DNA of 64,000 nt from Paracoccus beibuensis (GTDB lineage: Bacteria; Pseudomonadota; Alphaproteobacteria; Rhodobacterales; Rhodobacteraceae): NCBI RefSeq assembly GCF_026162625.1, contig NZ_JAOTBD010000012.1:1-64000 (forward strand), written 5' to 3'. The notes beneath the pieces are model-generated. The model searched no databases and was not told where the DNA came from. It saw only the letters and a list, made by a program, of their open reading frames with translations. The position numbers were made by a program, and so were the translations under genes. Position 1 is the first letter of the stretch. Each line of letters begins with the position of its first letter. Below are positions 44,354 to 53,157 of the stretch, one piece after another.

Positions 44354-45831
44354 CCGATGCTGCTGAGCACCCAGAAGAGGGCCGCCGACAGCGCCGCAGC
44401 CGCCGGCACCGTGACCACCCAGGCCGCCGCGATGGTCAGCACGTGCGACCGGCGCACCAGCTTGCGGCGCCGGCGCTCTTCGGGCGCAAGGCGAGGACGC
44501 TCTGGCGCGGCGCCGGCGGCAGTGCGCAGGCGACGCTCGGCATCCCATTCGCGAAAGAAGCCGACACCGAAGATCGCGCCGACGGCGATATGGGTCGAGC
44601 TGACGGGCAGGCCCAGCCAGCTGGCCACGATCACCGTCAGGGCCGCGGACAGCGACACGCAATAGGCGCGCATCGGGTTCAGCTTGGTGATCTGGCTGCC
44701 GACCATGCGGATCAGCTTCGGCCCGAAGAGGAAGAGGCCGAATGACAGCCCGAACGCGCCGATCAGCATGACCCAGAGGGGGATCGACACCGCCTCGGTC
44801 ACGCTGCCAGAGGTCGAAGCCTGCACGATGGCGGCCAGCGGTCCGACCGCGTTGGCGACATCGTTGGCGCCATGCGCGAAGCTGAGCAGCGCTGCCGAGA
44901 CGACCAGCGGAATGCCGAACAGCACCTTCAGCGACTTGTTGCGGTTTTCCAGCCCCCGCGACTGGCGGCGGATCACCGGGATGCAGACAAGCCAGGTCGC
45001 CAAGCCAATCGCCGCGCCCAGAACAAGTGCACCGCCGAAAGAGACGTCGATCACCTTCCCAAGCCCCTTGAGCGCCAGGTACGCGGCGAACGCCCCCGCC
45101 ATGATGCCGATCAGGACCGGCACCCAGACCCGCGCCGCCGCGATCTTGTCGGTCCGGTAGATGATGCGCGCCTTGATGAACCAGAGGAACCCTGCCGCGA
45201 TCACGCCGCCCAGCAGCGGCGAGACGACCCAGCTTGCCGCGATCGTCGCCATGGTCGGCCAGCTGACTGCGCCGAAGCCCGCAGCGGCGATGCCCGCCCC
45301 CATCACGCCACCGACCACCGAATGCGTGGTCGAGACAGGCGCGCCGATCCACGTCGCGAGGTTCACCCAAAGCGCCGACGACAGCAGCGCCGCCATCATG
45401 GCCCACACGAAGACCGCCTGCGTACCGATGCTCTCTGGTGCCACGATCCCACGAGAGATCGTTCCGACCACGTCGCCACCCGCGATCAGCGCGCCGCCTG
45501 TCTCGAAGATGGCGGCGATGGCGATGGCGCCTCCCATGCTCAGCGCATTCGCGCCCACCGCCGGGCCCATGTTGTTGGCGACGTCGTTCGCGCCGATGTT
45601 CAGCGCCATGTAGGCCCCGATGACCGCCCCCATGACCACGACCAGCATGTTGCTTGTCTGGCCGAAGGAGAGCATCGCGCCCAGCCCCGCCAGCAGCACG
45701 AAAGCCAGCGCGACGCCGGGCGCGACAAGCCCCCGCGACAGCGCCGTGCCCGCCAGCTCAAGCTGCGAGTAACGGCCGAGATCGCGGTCCAGCGTCTCGA
45801 GGTGGCGGGTTTCCAGATCGTTTTGGGCCAT
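44347..45831 (-). CDS. pit: Inorganic phosphate transporter, Pit family
   Basis: A 494-aa inner-membrane carrier for (metal-)phosphate driven by the proton gradient. The two PiT signature repeats are present: GANDVANNMGPAVGANAL in the N-terminal half and GANDVANAVGPLAAIV in the C-terminal half. About 10-12 hydrophobic helices and a cytoplasmic basic loop near the C-terminus (RLAPEERRRRKLVRR) are visible. The ATG at 45829-45831 has AGAGGAAAAG just upstream; the open frame to 45975 runs through the divergent regulatory region and is not used. A candidate promoter is at 45857-45885. Confidence 0.94.
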   Translation of the reverse strand: MAQNDLETRHLETLDRDLGRYSQLELAGTALSRGLVAPGVALAFVLLAGLGAMLSFGQTSNMLVVVMGAVIGAYMALNIGANDVANNMGPAVGANALSMGGAIAIAAIFETGGALIAGGDVVGTISRGIVAPESIGTQAVFVWAMMAALLSSALWVNLATWIGAPVSTTHSVVGGVMGAGIAAAGFGAVSWPTMATIAASWVVSPLLGGVIAAGFLWFIKARIIYRTDKIAAARVWVPVLIGIMAGAFAAYLALKGLGKVIDVSFGGALVLGAAIGLATWLVCIPVIRRQSRGLENRNKSLKVLFGIPLVVSAALLSFAHGANDVANAVGPLAAIVQASTSGSVTEAVSIPLWVMLIGAFGLSFGLFLFGPKLIRMVGSQITKLNPMRAYCVSLSAALTVIVASWLGLPVSSTHIAVGAIFGVGFFREWDAERRLRTAAGAAPERPRLAPEERRRRKLVRRSHVLTIAAAWVVTVPAAAALSAALFWVLSSIGG

Positions 45832-45856
45832 CTTTTCCTCTGGGTCGTGGATCGGG

Positions 45857-45885
45857 TGCCTAGGGCCAAACAATGCCGGGATCAA
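45857..45885 (-). promoter_or_regulatory. Candidate promoter of the phosphate transporter gene
   Basis: On the minus strand TTGATC (45880-45885), 17-bp spacer, TAGGCA (45857-45862), about 26 bp before the ATG. Moderate match to consensus. Confidence 0.45.
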
Positions 45886-45944
45886 CCTGTTCGTTCTGCC
45901 CCACCACGCACAATTCCTTGGGTCGGTCTTCAACCTTCTGGCGA

Positions 45945-45979
45945 TGTAATCCTTTTCATTCCTCATGAAACCCATTACA
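45945..45979 (+). promoter_or_regulatory. Paired LacI-type operators upstream of the exported TIM-barrel gene
   Basis: Two 15-bp sites face each other: TGTAATCCTTTTCAT (45945-45959) and ATGAAACCCATTACA (45965-45979). Their centres are 20 bp apart, close to two helical turns. Both match the motif near the LacI-family gene (TGTAATCGGTTTCAT at 56851). They lie 46-80 bp before the ATG at 46025. Confidence 0.65.
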
Positions 45980-46024
45980 TTTCAGAGAGCCCCTGAGGAG
46001 CGGGGTCGGAACCAGGAGGACTTG

Positions 46025-46888
46025 ATGAATTTCGCGAAATCCGCGCTGTTCGCCGGTGCGTCATTGATGACGCTTTCCGTGATGTCGTTGGGGGCCATGG
46101 CCCAGGATGCGCGCACCGGCGACCTGCCCATCGCCGTGCAGATGTATACGCTGCGCGATCACGGCGCGCTGCAGGAACAGCTGGCTGCCGTGCAGGCTGC
46201 AGGGGTGACCGCCGTCGAGACCGTTGGCATGCAGGACAGCAGCGCCGAGGATCTGAAGGCGCTTCTGGACGAATATGGGATCGAAGCCATCTCGACCCAT
46301 GCGCAGCTGGCCGATCTGCGCTCGGACCCGCAGGCGGTGGTCGACTTCAACAAGGCCATTGGCAACGACGTGATCACCGTTCCCTATCTGGCGGAAGAGG
46401 ATCGTCCCACCGATGCCGCGGGCTGGACCGCCCTGGGAGAGGAACTGGCCGCGCTGTCCGAGACCCTCGAAGCCGAGGACATGACGCTGGCCTATCACAA
46501 CCACGATTTCGAGATGGCCGAGTATGACGGCCGCACCGCGCTCGAGATCATGATGGAAGCCGCCGGCGAGGATGTCATGGCCGAGCTGGACCTGGCCTGG
46601 GTGGCGCGCGGTGGCTTGGATCCGGTCGAGTATCTCGGCCGTTTCGACGACCGCGTCTTCGCGATCCACGCCAAGGACAACGCTCCCGAGGGCGAGGCTG
46701 CCGACGAACGTGGCTTCAAGGCCCTGGGTGAAGGCACGCTGGACTGGTCCGCCATCCTGCCCGCCGCCGAGGAAGCTGGCGCGCAGTGGTACATCATCGA
46801 ACACGACCAGCCGATCGATGCGGCCGAAGTGGTCATGACCGGCGCGACCTTCCTGACCGAACACCTGCCGGAGAGCGCGACGCGCTGA
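46025..46888 (+). CDS. Exported sugar phosphate isomerase/epimerase-like TIM barrel protein
   Basis: A 287-aa protein with a Sec signal peptide (SALFAGASLMTLSVMSLGAM, cut near AMAQD) and an AP-endonuclease-2/xylose-isomerase-like TIM barrel. Putative metal ligands are in LAYHNHDFEM, ELDLAWVARGG, FAIHAKDN and YIIEHDQP. A periplasmic location argues against a phosphorylated substrate; family members of this kind act on 3-keto sugars or glycosides in other bacteria. AGGAGG lies 5 nt before the ATG. It is a one-gene unit with paired operators upstream and an intrinsic terminator downstream, convergent with the DUF1080 gene. Confidence 0.85.
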   Translation: MNFAKSALFAGASLMTLSVMSLGAMAQDARTGDLPIAVQMYTLRDHGALQEQLAAVQAAGVTAVETVGMQDSSAEDLKALLDEYGIEAISTHAQLADLRSDPQAVVDFNKAIGNDVITVPYLAEEDRPTDAAGWTALGEELAALSETLEAEDMTLAYHNHDFEMAEYDGRTALEIMMEAAGEDVMAELDLAWVARGGLDPVEYLGRFDDRVFAIHAKDNAPEGEAADERGFKALGEGTLDWSAILPAAEEAGAQWYIIEHDQPIDAAEVVMTGATFLTEHLPESATR

Positions 46889-46910
46889 CCTCCCTGCCGA
46901 ACAGGTGACT

Positions 46911-46939
46911 GGGGCCGCGATCCTTCGCGGCCCCTTTTT
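46911..46939 (+). terminator. Intrinsic terminator after the exported TIM-barrel gene
   Basis: GGGGCCGCG (46911-46919), loop ATCCTT, CGCGGCCCC (46926-46934), TTTTT (46935-46939), 22 bp after the stop codon. Confidence 0.9.
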
Positions 46940-46970
46940 CATGCGTTCGGGAGTGCCGGACCGCCACGAG

Positions 46971-46998
46971 AAAGACCCGCCCCCACAAGGGACGGGCC
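46971..46998 (-). terminator. Probable terminator of the GMC/DUF1080 operon
   Basis: On the minus strand GGCCCGTCCC, a short loop, GGGGGCGGGTC, then TTTCTC. The stem of about 8 bp includes one G-T pair. It lies about 25 bp after the DUF1080 stop and faces the terminator at 46911-46939. Confidence 0.5.
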
Positions 46999-47021
46999 AA
47001 GACACCGGCAGGTTGCCGTTG

Positions 47022-47762
47022 TTACATCGGTCGGATCCAGATGTTGCGATAGCTGACATCGGCATCATGGTCCTGAAGCGAGATCGGCGCACAGTCATGC
47101 GCCTCGTAGGTCGGATAGCCGATCCACTCGGTCGCGCCCTGGATCTGAGCATGGTTCTGAACCACCACCCCGTTCTGCAACACCGTCACATGGGCCGGCC
47201 GACGCAGCGCGCCGTCATCCGAGAAGACCGGCGCCTGAAAGATGATGTCATAGCTCTGCCATTCGCCGGGCTCCCGCGACGCGTTCACGAGAGGGATGTG
47301 CTGCTTGTAGATCGACCCTGCCTGGCCGTTCGGATAGGCTGGGTTCTCGAAGCTGTCCAGCACCTGCACCTCGTAGCGTCCCTGCAGCAAGATGCCGCTG
47401 TTGCCGCGGTCCTGGCCGTCATGCCCCTCGTCGTTCGGAGGAGAGCGCCATTCGACATGCAGCTGTGCATCGCAAAAGCTCTGCGTCGTGCGGATGTCGC
47501 CCGATCCGCGGTTCACCCGCAGGATCCCGTCCTCGACCGTCCATTCGGCAGGACCGCCATCCACACTCTCCCAACCATCGAGGTTCGTCCCGTCGAACAG
47601 CACCACCGCGTCGGAGGGCGGCTGGTCTTCGGGCGTCTGCACGGTCGCCGGCACCGGTCCCTCGACTTCGGTGACGCGGGACTGTGCCTGGCGGTCCATG
47701 TCCTGCGCCAAGGCCGGCCCGGCCAGCACCAGGCCAGCGGCCATCAGGGTCAGTTTCTTCAT
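47022..47762 (-). CDS. DUF1080 (3-keto-disaccharide hydrolase type) exported protein
   Basis: A 246-aa protein with a Sec signal peptide (MKKLTLMAAGLVLAGPALAQ) and a concanavalin-like beta-sandwich domain. It has the family features VVLFDGTNLDGWESVDG near residue 53, the RGNSGILLQGRYEVQVLDSF block and the C-terminal CAPISLQDHDADVSYRNIWI. Members of this family (PF06439) are known to act on 3-keto-glycosides. As the last gene of the unit that begins with the Tat-exported TIM barrel and the GMC dehydrogenase, it would cleave or process glycosides after C3 oxidation in the periplasm. A strong hairpin precedes its start. Confidence 0.88.
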   Translation of the reverse strand: MKKLTLMAAGLVLAGPALAQDMDRQAQSRVTEVEGPVPATVQTPEDQPPSDAVVLFDGTNLDGWESVDGGPAEWTVEDGILRVNRGSGDIRTTQSFCDAQLHVEWRSPPNDEGHDGQDRGNSGILLQGRYEVQVLDSFENPAYPNGQAGSIYKQHIPLVNASREPGEWQSYDIIFQAPVFSDDGALRRPAHVTVLQNGVVVQNHAQIQGATEWIGYPTYEAHDCAPISLQDHDADVSYRNIWIRPM

Positions 47763-47787
47763 GTCGTGATCCTTTCGCGAAGAAAGC

Positions 47788-47812
47788 GGGCCCCGGCGTG
47801 GTGCCGGGGCCC
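47788..47812 (-). other. Strong intercistronic hairpin before the DUF1080 gene
   Basis: GGGCCCCGGC (47788-47797), loop of 5, GCCGGGGCCC (47803-47812): a perfect 10-bp GC stem in the 59-bp gap between the small-subunit gene and the DUF1080 gene. On the minus strand it is followed by GCTTTCTTC, not a full T-run. It may reduce read-through or protect the upstream mRNA from 3' decay. Confidence 0.6.
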
Positions 47813-47821
47813 GGAGGAAGA

Positions 47822-48463
47822 TCAGGTCGCCCAGGCAGGCTCTCCGTCATAGTCCAGATCGCCGATGTATTCGCCCGGCACTGGTTCATAGCGGAGGACC
47901 TGCGTGGCCCCGACCTCGGACGTGAAAAAGCCAAACAGCGTCAACTGCTGGATCGGGGTGAACCAGTGCATCCGCGGCTCGGCCGCCTCCTCGGGCTGCT
48001 CGTCGGCGGCGGTATCGGCCGAGCTCTGCTGGTCGATCGACTGCTCCCTCCGCTCTTCCAGCTCGGCGAGGGCGCGGGCCGACTCCTCGCGTGCGGCCAC
48101 GGATGCGGCCTGCAGCATCTCGCGGCGTTCCTCGGCCGTCATCTCCTCGAAGGTCCTGCCATACTCCTCCTGCGCCTTGACCTTCAGTGTCTCCATCCCG
48201 TCGCGGAAGGCCGCCTGCTCCTCGGCCGTATAGCAGTCGCTGACAAAGCGCGTCATGAAGGCGCCGACCCCGGCCTCCTTGGCGCCCGGCGTATCGGTGG
48301 CGGGAATGATGGTCTCGGCCACCTCGTCCAGGAAGGCGGCGTCCGCGTCCGAGAAGATGTTCTCGCCCACCGGCGTCGGCAGATAGGCAAAGGCTCGCTG
48401 TCCGCCCAGCATGGCCGTGCCGGTGACGGCGGCGATCATCGACAGAAGTTGGCGGCGGTTCAT
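47822..48463 (-). CDS. Gluconate 2-dehydrogenase subunit 3-like small subunit (Tat signal)
   Basis: A 213-aa protein with an N-terminal twin-arginine-type signal (MNRRQLLSMIAAVTGTAMLG, ends near AFAYLP). The fold matches the small subunit of membrane or periplasmic FAD-GMC dehydrogenases (DADAAFLDEVAETIIPATDT, then GVGAFMTRFVSDCYT). The middle is a Glu/Ala-rich helical insertion. Such subunits chaperone and export the large flavoprotein, which has no signal of its own. The ATG at 48461-48463 overlaps the GMC stop by one base and has GGAG 8 nt upstream; a GTG one codon earlier is possible. Confidence 0.87.
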   Translation of the reverse strand: MNRRQLLSMIAAVTGTAMLGGQRAFAYLPTPVGENIFSDADAAFLDEVAETIIPATDTPGAKEAGVGAFMTRFVSDCYTAEEQAAFRDGMETLKVKAQEEYGRTFEEMTAEERREMLQAASVAAREESARALAELEERREQSIDQQSSADTAADEQPEEAAEPRMHWFTPIQQLTLFGFFTSEVGATQVLRYEPVPGEYIGDLDYDGEPAWAT

Positions 48464-50151
48464 CACAGATCTCCGTTCTTCAGGGCGTTGACGGCGTGCT
48501 CCGCCGCCCGCGCGGTCAGCGCCATGTAGGTCAGCGACGGGTTCACGCAGCTGGCCGAGGTCATGCAGGCCCCGTCCGTCACATAGACGTTCGGCGCGTC
48601 CCAGACCTGGTTGTTGCCGTTCAGGACCGAGGATGCCGGGTCGCGGCCCATCCGCGCCGTGCCCATCTCGTGGATGCCCATGCCGGGGGCATAGTCGCTT
48701 TCGGTGGGCTTCACGTCGACGACGCCGGCGGCCTCGAGGATATCAACCGCGTCCTGCTTCATGTCCTGGCGCATGCGCATCTCGTTCTCGCGCAGGTCCA
48801 CGCTGATCGACAGGACCGGCAGGCCCCACTTGTCGGTCTTCGACCGGTCCAGCGCAATGAAGTTGTCATGATAGGGCAGCATCTCGCCAAAGCCGGTCAT
48901 GCCGATGGTCCAGTCGCCGGGCTTGGACAGCGCCTCCTTCATGTCGGCGCCGATGTTCAGCTCGGCGACCTCGCGCCGCCAGCCCTGCCGGCTGGCCGAT
49001 CCCTGATAGCCGAAGCCACGGGTATAGGGGCGCTCCTCGCCCTCGGTGTTGCGAAAGCGCGGGATGTAGAAGCCGGCGGGACGGCGGCCGAAATAGTACT
49101 TGTCGTCATAGCCCTCGACCCGGCCTTCGGCGCCCACGCGGAAATGGTGGTCCATGACGTTGTGACCCAATTCACCGGACGACGATCCCAGCCCGCCTTC
49201 CCAGACATCGGTCGCAGAATTCATCAGCACCCAGGTGGAGTTGAAGCTGGAGGCGTTCAGGAACACCACATCGGCGGTGTATTCGTAAGTCATGTTGGTT
49301 TCGGCGTCGATGATCTCGACCCCGCGGGCGCGCTTGCGGTCCTTGTCGTAGAGGACCTCCTTCACGATGGAAAACGGCCGCAGCGTCAGGTTGCCGGTTG
49401 CCATGGCCACCGGAAGGGTTGCCGACTGCGTGCTGAAATAGGCGCCATAGGGGCAGCCCAGCCAGCATTTGTTCCGGTACTGGCAGGCGATGCGGTTCTG
49501 CTCTGGCTTGGCCTCGGTGATATTGGCCACCCGTGCGTTGATCAGGTAGCGCTTGCCGCCGAAGGCCTTGCGCAGGCGCGCGGCGACGTCCTTTTCCACG
49601 ATGTTCAGCGGGATCGGCGGCAGGAATTGTCCATCGGGCAGGATGTCCAGCCCCTCCTGCGACCCCGAGATCCCGGCAAAGCGTTCCACGTGGTCGTACC
49701 ACGGCGCGATATCGGCATAGCGGATAGGCCAGTCGGTCGCGATCCCCTCCCGCTCGTTGGCGGTGAAGTCGGTGTCGGACAGGCGATAGGACTGGCGCCC
49801 CCACATCAGCGACCGGCCACCGACATGATAGCCGCGGAACCAGTCGAAGCGTTTGGCCTCGGTATAGGGGTTCTCCTGCTCGTTGGCCCACATGCCGAAG
49901 GTCTGCTCGTTCAGAGGGTAGTCGCGGCGCAGGACCGGATAGTTGTCCTTCATCTCGATCGTCGCGGTGCCGCGATGGGGATAGTCCCAGGCTTCCTTGT
50001 CGGCGTTCACATAGTCGGTCAGGTGCTCGATGTTGCGGCCGCGCTCGAGCATCAGGACCTTCAGGCCCCTTTCGGTCAGTTCCTTGGCGGCCCAACCGCC
50101 GCTGATGCCCGATCCGACGACGATCGCGTCGTAATGCATGTTCTCTGCCAT
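48463..50151 (-). CDS. GMC family FAD oxidoreductase, glycoside-3-dehydrogenase-like
   Basis: A 562-aa flavoprotein. The FAD motif is VVGSGISGGWAAKEL (residues 11-25), followed by GGRSLMWGRQSYR and the C-terminal active-site block IHEMGTARMG ... SCVNPSLTYMAL with the conserved His/Asn. Cys223, Cys229 and Cys233 in CQYRNKCWLGCPYG match the cysteine cluster that binds an iron-sulfur centre in bacterial FAD glucose dehydrogenases. It lacks a signal peptide and is likely exported with the Tat-targeted small subunit encoded next. I predict oxidation of sugars or glycosides at C3. No cytochrome c subunit gene is present in the locus. Confidence 0.88.
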   Translation of the reverse strand: MAENMHYDAIVVGSGISGGWAAKELTERGLKVLMLERGRNIEHLTDYVNADKEAWDYPHRGTATIEMKDNYPVLRRDYPLNEQTFGMWANEQENPYTEAKRFDWFRGYHVGGRSLMWGRQSYRLSDTDFTANEREGIATDWPIRYADIAPWYDHVERFAGISGSQEGLDILPDGQFLPPIPLNIVEKDVAARLRKAFGGKRYLINARVANITEAKPEQNRIACQYRNKCWLGCPYGAYFSTQSATLPVAMATGNLTLRPFSIVKEVLYDKDRKRARGVEIIDAETNMTYEYTADVVFLNASSFNSTWVLMNSATDVWEGGLGSSSGELGHNVMDHHFRVGAEGRVEGYDDKYYFGRRPAGFYIPRFRNTEGEERPYTRGFGYQGSASRQGWRREVAELNIGADMKEALSKPGDWTIGMTGFGEMLPYHDNFIALDRSKTDKWGLPVLSISVDLRENEMRMRQDMKQDAVDILEAAGVVDVKPTESDYAPGMGIHEMGTARMGRDPASSVLNGNNQVWDAPNVYVTDGACMTSASCVNPSLTYMALTARAAEHAVNALKNGDL

Positions 50152-50184
50152 CTGGCTTTCCTTTCAGCTTTGCTAGCGGCTTCT

Positions 50185-51078
<894 letters not shown>

Positions 51079-51116
51079 GGTCTTCCTCCCTTGGTGTGGT
51101 GGCCCCGGTCGCCAGA

Positions 51117-51131
51117 ATGAAACCGTTTACA
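51117..51131 (-). promoter_or_regulatory. LacI-type operator upstream of the periplasmic oxidation operon
   Basis: ATGAAACCGTTTACA, with the central CG typical of LacI/GalR-family sites, 39 bp upstream of the ATG at 51078. Its reverse complement, TGTAAACGGTTTCAT, differs at one position from the site at 56851-56865. Confidence 0.65.
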
Positions 51132-51165
51132 CAGCGGGGCGGAACGACCCTCCTCCGGGTCGAAG

Positions 51166-51188
51166 CGGCGCGGGATGGACCCGCGCCG
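51166..51188 (-). terminator. Strong hairpin after the substrate-binding protein gene
   Basis: CGGCGCGGG (51166-51174), loop ATGGA, CCCGCGCCG (51180-51188), 11 bp after the stop at 51199 on the minus strand. No T-run follows. It probably ends or attenuates the transporter transcript before the separately controlled downstream operon. Confidence 0.55.
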
Positions 51189-51198
51189 CGATATCAGA

Positions 51199-52134
51199 TC
51201 AATAGGGGCTGTCTTCGAAATAGAAGTTGTCGGCGTTTTCCGGCGTGATCAGCTCGGACGCGATGATGAACTCGCCCGACATGGGCGCGCCCGAGGTCAG
51301 GCCCAGGGCCGTCATCTCTATCGCGGTCGAGATCATCGCCGGCGGATAGGTCACGTTCACCGGAACCGTCGGGTCGTCGTTTCTGATGCGGTCGACCATT
51401 TCCTTCATGCCGGCACCGCCGACGACGAACATTTCGTCGGTGCGGCCGGCTTGGTCGATGGCTGCCAGGGCGCCCACGGCCATGTCGTCGTCGGCCGCCC
51501 AGACCGCGTCGATCTCGGGGAAGCGCGACAGCCAGTCCTGCATCAGGTTGAAGGCCGTGTCGCGGTTCCAATTGCCGTGGTCCATCGCCAGGACTTCGAT
51601 GCCCGCCCCTTCGATGGCCGACTCGAAGCCCGCCACGCGCTCATTGTCGACGGTGGAGGCGATGCCGCGCATCACCACGACCTTCGCGCCCTCGTCCAGC
51701 GTGTCGGCAAAATACTGCCCCGCCGTGCGGCCGAAGCTGTCGTTGTCGCCGGCGACATAGAGGTTCTCGATCCCTTCCTGCGTCAGGCCGCGGTCGACGA
51801 CCGTTACCCAGACACCGCTGTCGGCGATGCGCTGGATCGGACCGGTCAGCGGCTCGGATTCGAAGGGCAGAACGACCAGCGCGTCGATGCCGCGCGTGGC
51901 GACCATGTCCTCGAGGTCGGACACCTGCTGGCCCGGGTCCGAGGTCGTGGTCAGCACGAATTCCAGATCGGGATTTGCCTCGGACAGCCGTTCGACAGTG
52001 CGTTCGGCGTGAAAGTTCAGCGCCCCCGCCCAGCCATGCGTCGCGGCCGGGATCGAGATGCCGATGGTTTCCGACAGCGCCGGTACGGCCGTCAGGCCAA
52101 GCAGCGCGGTCGTGGCGATCAGGGTCTTTCTCAT
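51199..52134 (-). CDS. Sugar ABC transporter substrate-binding protein
   Basis: A 311-aa periplasmic protein with a Sec signal (MRKTLIATTALLGLTAVPAL, cut near ALSETI) and a ribose-binding-type (Peripla_BP_4) fold: IGISIPAATHGWAGALNFHA, DALVVLPFESEPLTGPIQRI, VWAADDDMAVGALAAIDQAG. Start at ATG 52132-52134 with GGGAGGAG 9 nt upstream. It is the last gene of the importer unit, 27 bp after the permease gene. The ligand cannot be read from sequence; the context suggests a sugar or glycoside, perhaps the product of the periplasmic steps. Confidence 0.92.
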   Translation of the reverse strand: MRKTLIATTALLGLTAVPALSETIGISIPAATHGWAGALNFHAERTVERLSEANPDLEFVLTTTSDPGQQVSDLEDMVATRGIDALVVLPFESEPLTGPIQRIADSGVWVTVVDRGLTQEGIENLYVAGDNDSFGRTAGQYFADTLDEGAKVVVMRGIASTVDNERVAGFESAIEGAGIEVLAMDHGNWNRDTAFNLMQDWLSRFPEIDAVWAADDDMAVGALAAIDQAGRTDEMFVVGGAGMKEMVDRIRNDDPTVPVNVTYPPAMISTAIEMTALGLTSGAPMSGEFIIASELITPENADNFYFEDSPY

Positions 52135-52161
52135 GGTAGTTACTCCTCCCACAGGTGAAAA

Positions 52162-53157
52162 TCAGCGCGCGGTGCCGGTATTCCGTTGCAGCACGACGGC
52201 CAGGATGATGACGACGCCCTGGATGGCACCGTTCAGATACGGGCTGACGAAGTCGGTCAGGTTCAGCAGGTTGCCGATCAGCGACAGGATCAGCACCCCC
52301 ACGACCGTGCCCCAGACCCGGCCGAAGCCGCCCTTCAAAAGCGTGCCGCCGATGATGACGGCCGCGATAGCCTCAAGCTCCCACAGAAGGCCGGTGGTGG
52401 CCGAGGCCGAACCGAGGCGCGGGACGTACATGACCACCGCGATGCCGACCAGAAGGCCCAGCATGACATAGGTCATCAGCCGCACCCGCAGTACCGCCAC
52501 GGACGAATAGCGGGCCACCTTCTCATTGGACCCGATGGCGGCGCAGTGCCGGCCGAAGGCCGTGTGGCGCATCACGATCTCGCCCAGGATGGCCAAGGCC
52601 GCGAAGACGATGATCGGCCAGCTGATGCCCATGATGCCGCCGTAATAGACGGGGCGGTACAGTTCCCGCATCTCGTAACCCAGCGACAGCGTGCCGCCGT
52701 CGGCCAGCCAGGTGACCAGGCTGCGATAGATGCCCATGGTGCCAAGGGTCAGGATGAACGCCTCGATGCCCGCGCGGGTAATCAGGATGCCGTTGATGAA
52801 CCCCGCCGCCAGCCCCGCGAACAGCGCAAGCGCCACGCCGATCAGGATGACGGGCAGCCCGCCCCCCATGTTCTCGGTCAACAGGTTCATCACCAGAATC
52901 ATCAGACCCGCGACAAAGGCCGCCATCGAGCCCACGGAGAGGTCCAGCCCCCCCGCGGTGATGACGAAGGTCATGCCGATGGCGATGATGCCGATGAACG
53001 CGGACCGCGCCAGCACGTTGGTGATGTTGGCAAAGCTGAGGAAGTTCGGGTTCATCGCGATGCCGATCAGCACCAGCACGACCAGCGCCACGATTGGCGC
53101 GATGACGGCCAGGTTTATCTTGGGCCGGCGCGTCTGTTGAAGGGTTGCCGTGCTCAT
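52162..53157 (-). CDS. Sugar ABC transporter permease (RbsC-like)
   Basis: A 331-aa inner-membrane permease of the ribose/galactose class, with about 9-10 hydrophobic helices. Conserved blocks are FIGIIAIGMTFVITAGGLDLSVGSMAAFV and TLGTMGIYRSLVTWL, and the C-terminal GGTLLKGGFGRVWGTVVGVL. One permease of this type normally forms the homodimeric channel with an RbsA-like ATPase. The ATG overlaps the ATPase stop (ATGA). Confidence 0.94.
   Translation of the reverse strand: MSTATLQQTRRPKINLAVIAPIVALVVLVLIGIAMNPNFLSFANITNVLARSAFIGIIAIGMTFVITAGGLDLSVGSMAAFVAGLMILVMNLLTENMGGGLPVILIGVALALFAGLAAGFINGILITRAGIEAFILTLGTMGIYRSLVTWLADGGTLSLGYEMRELYRPVYYGGIMGISWPIIVFAALAILGEIVMRHTAFGRHCAAIGSNEKVARYSSVAVLRVRLMTYVMLGLLVGIAVVMYVPRLGSASATTGLLWELEAIAAVIIGGTLLKGGFGRVWGTVVGVLILSLIGNLLNLTDFVSPYLNGAIQGVVIILAVVLQRNTGTAR

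Noticed and set aside
45832-45975. A 48-codon N-terminal extension of the phosphate transporter
   Set aside because: It runs through the divergent promoter/operator region, is not conserved in Pit proteins, and the ATG at 45831 has a good ribosome-binding site.
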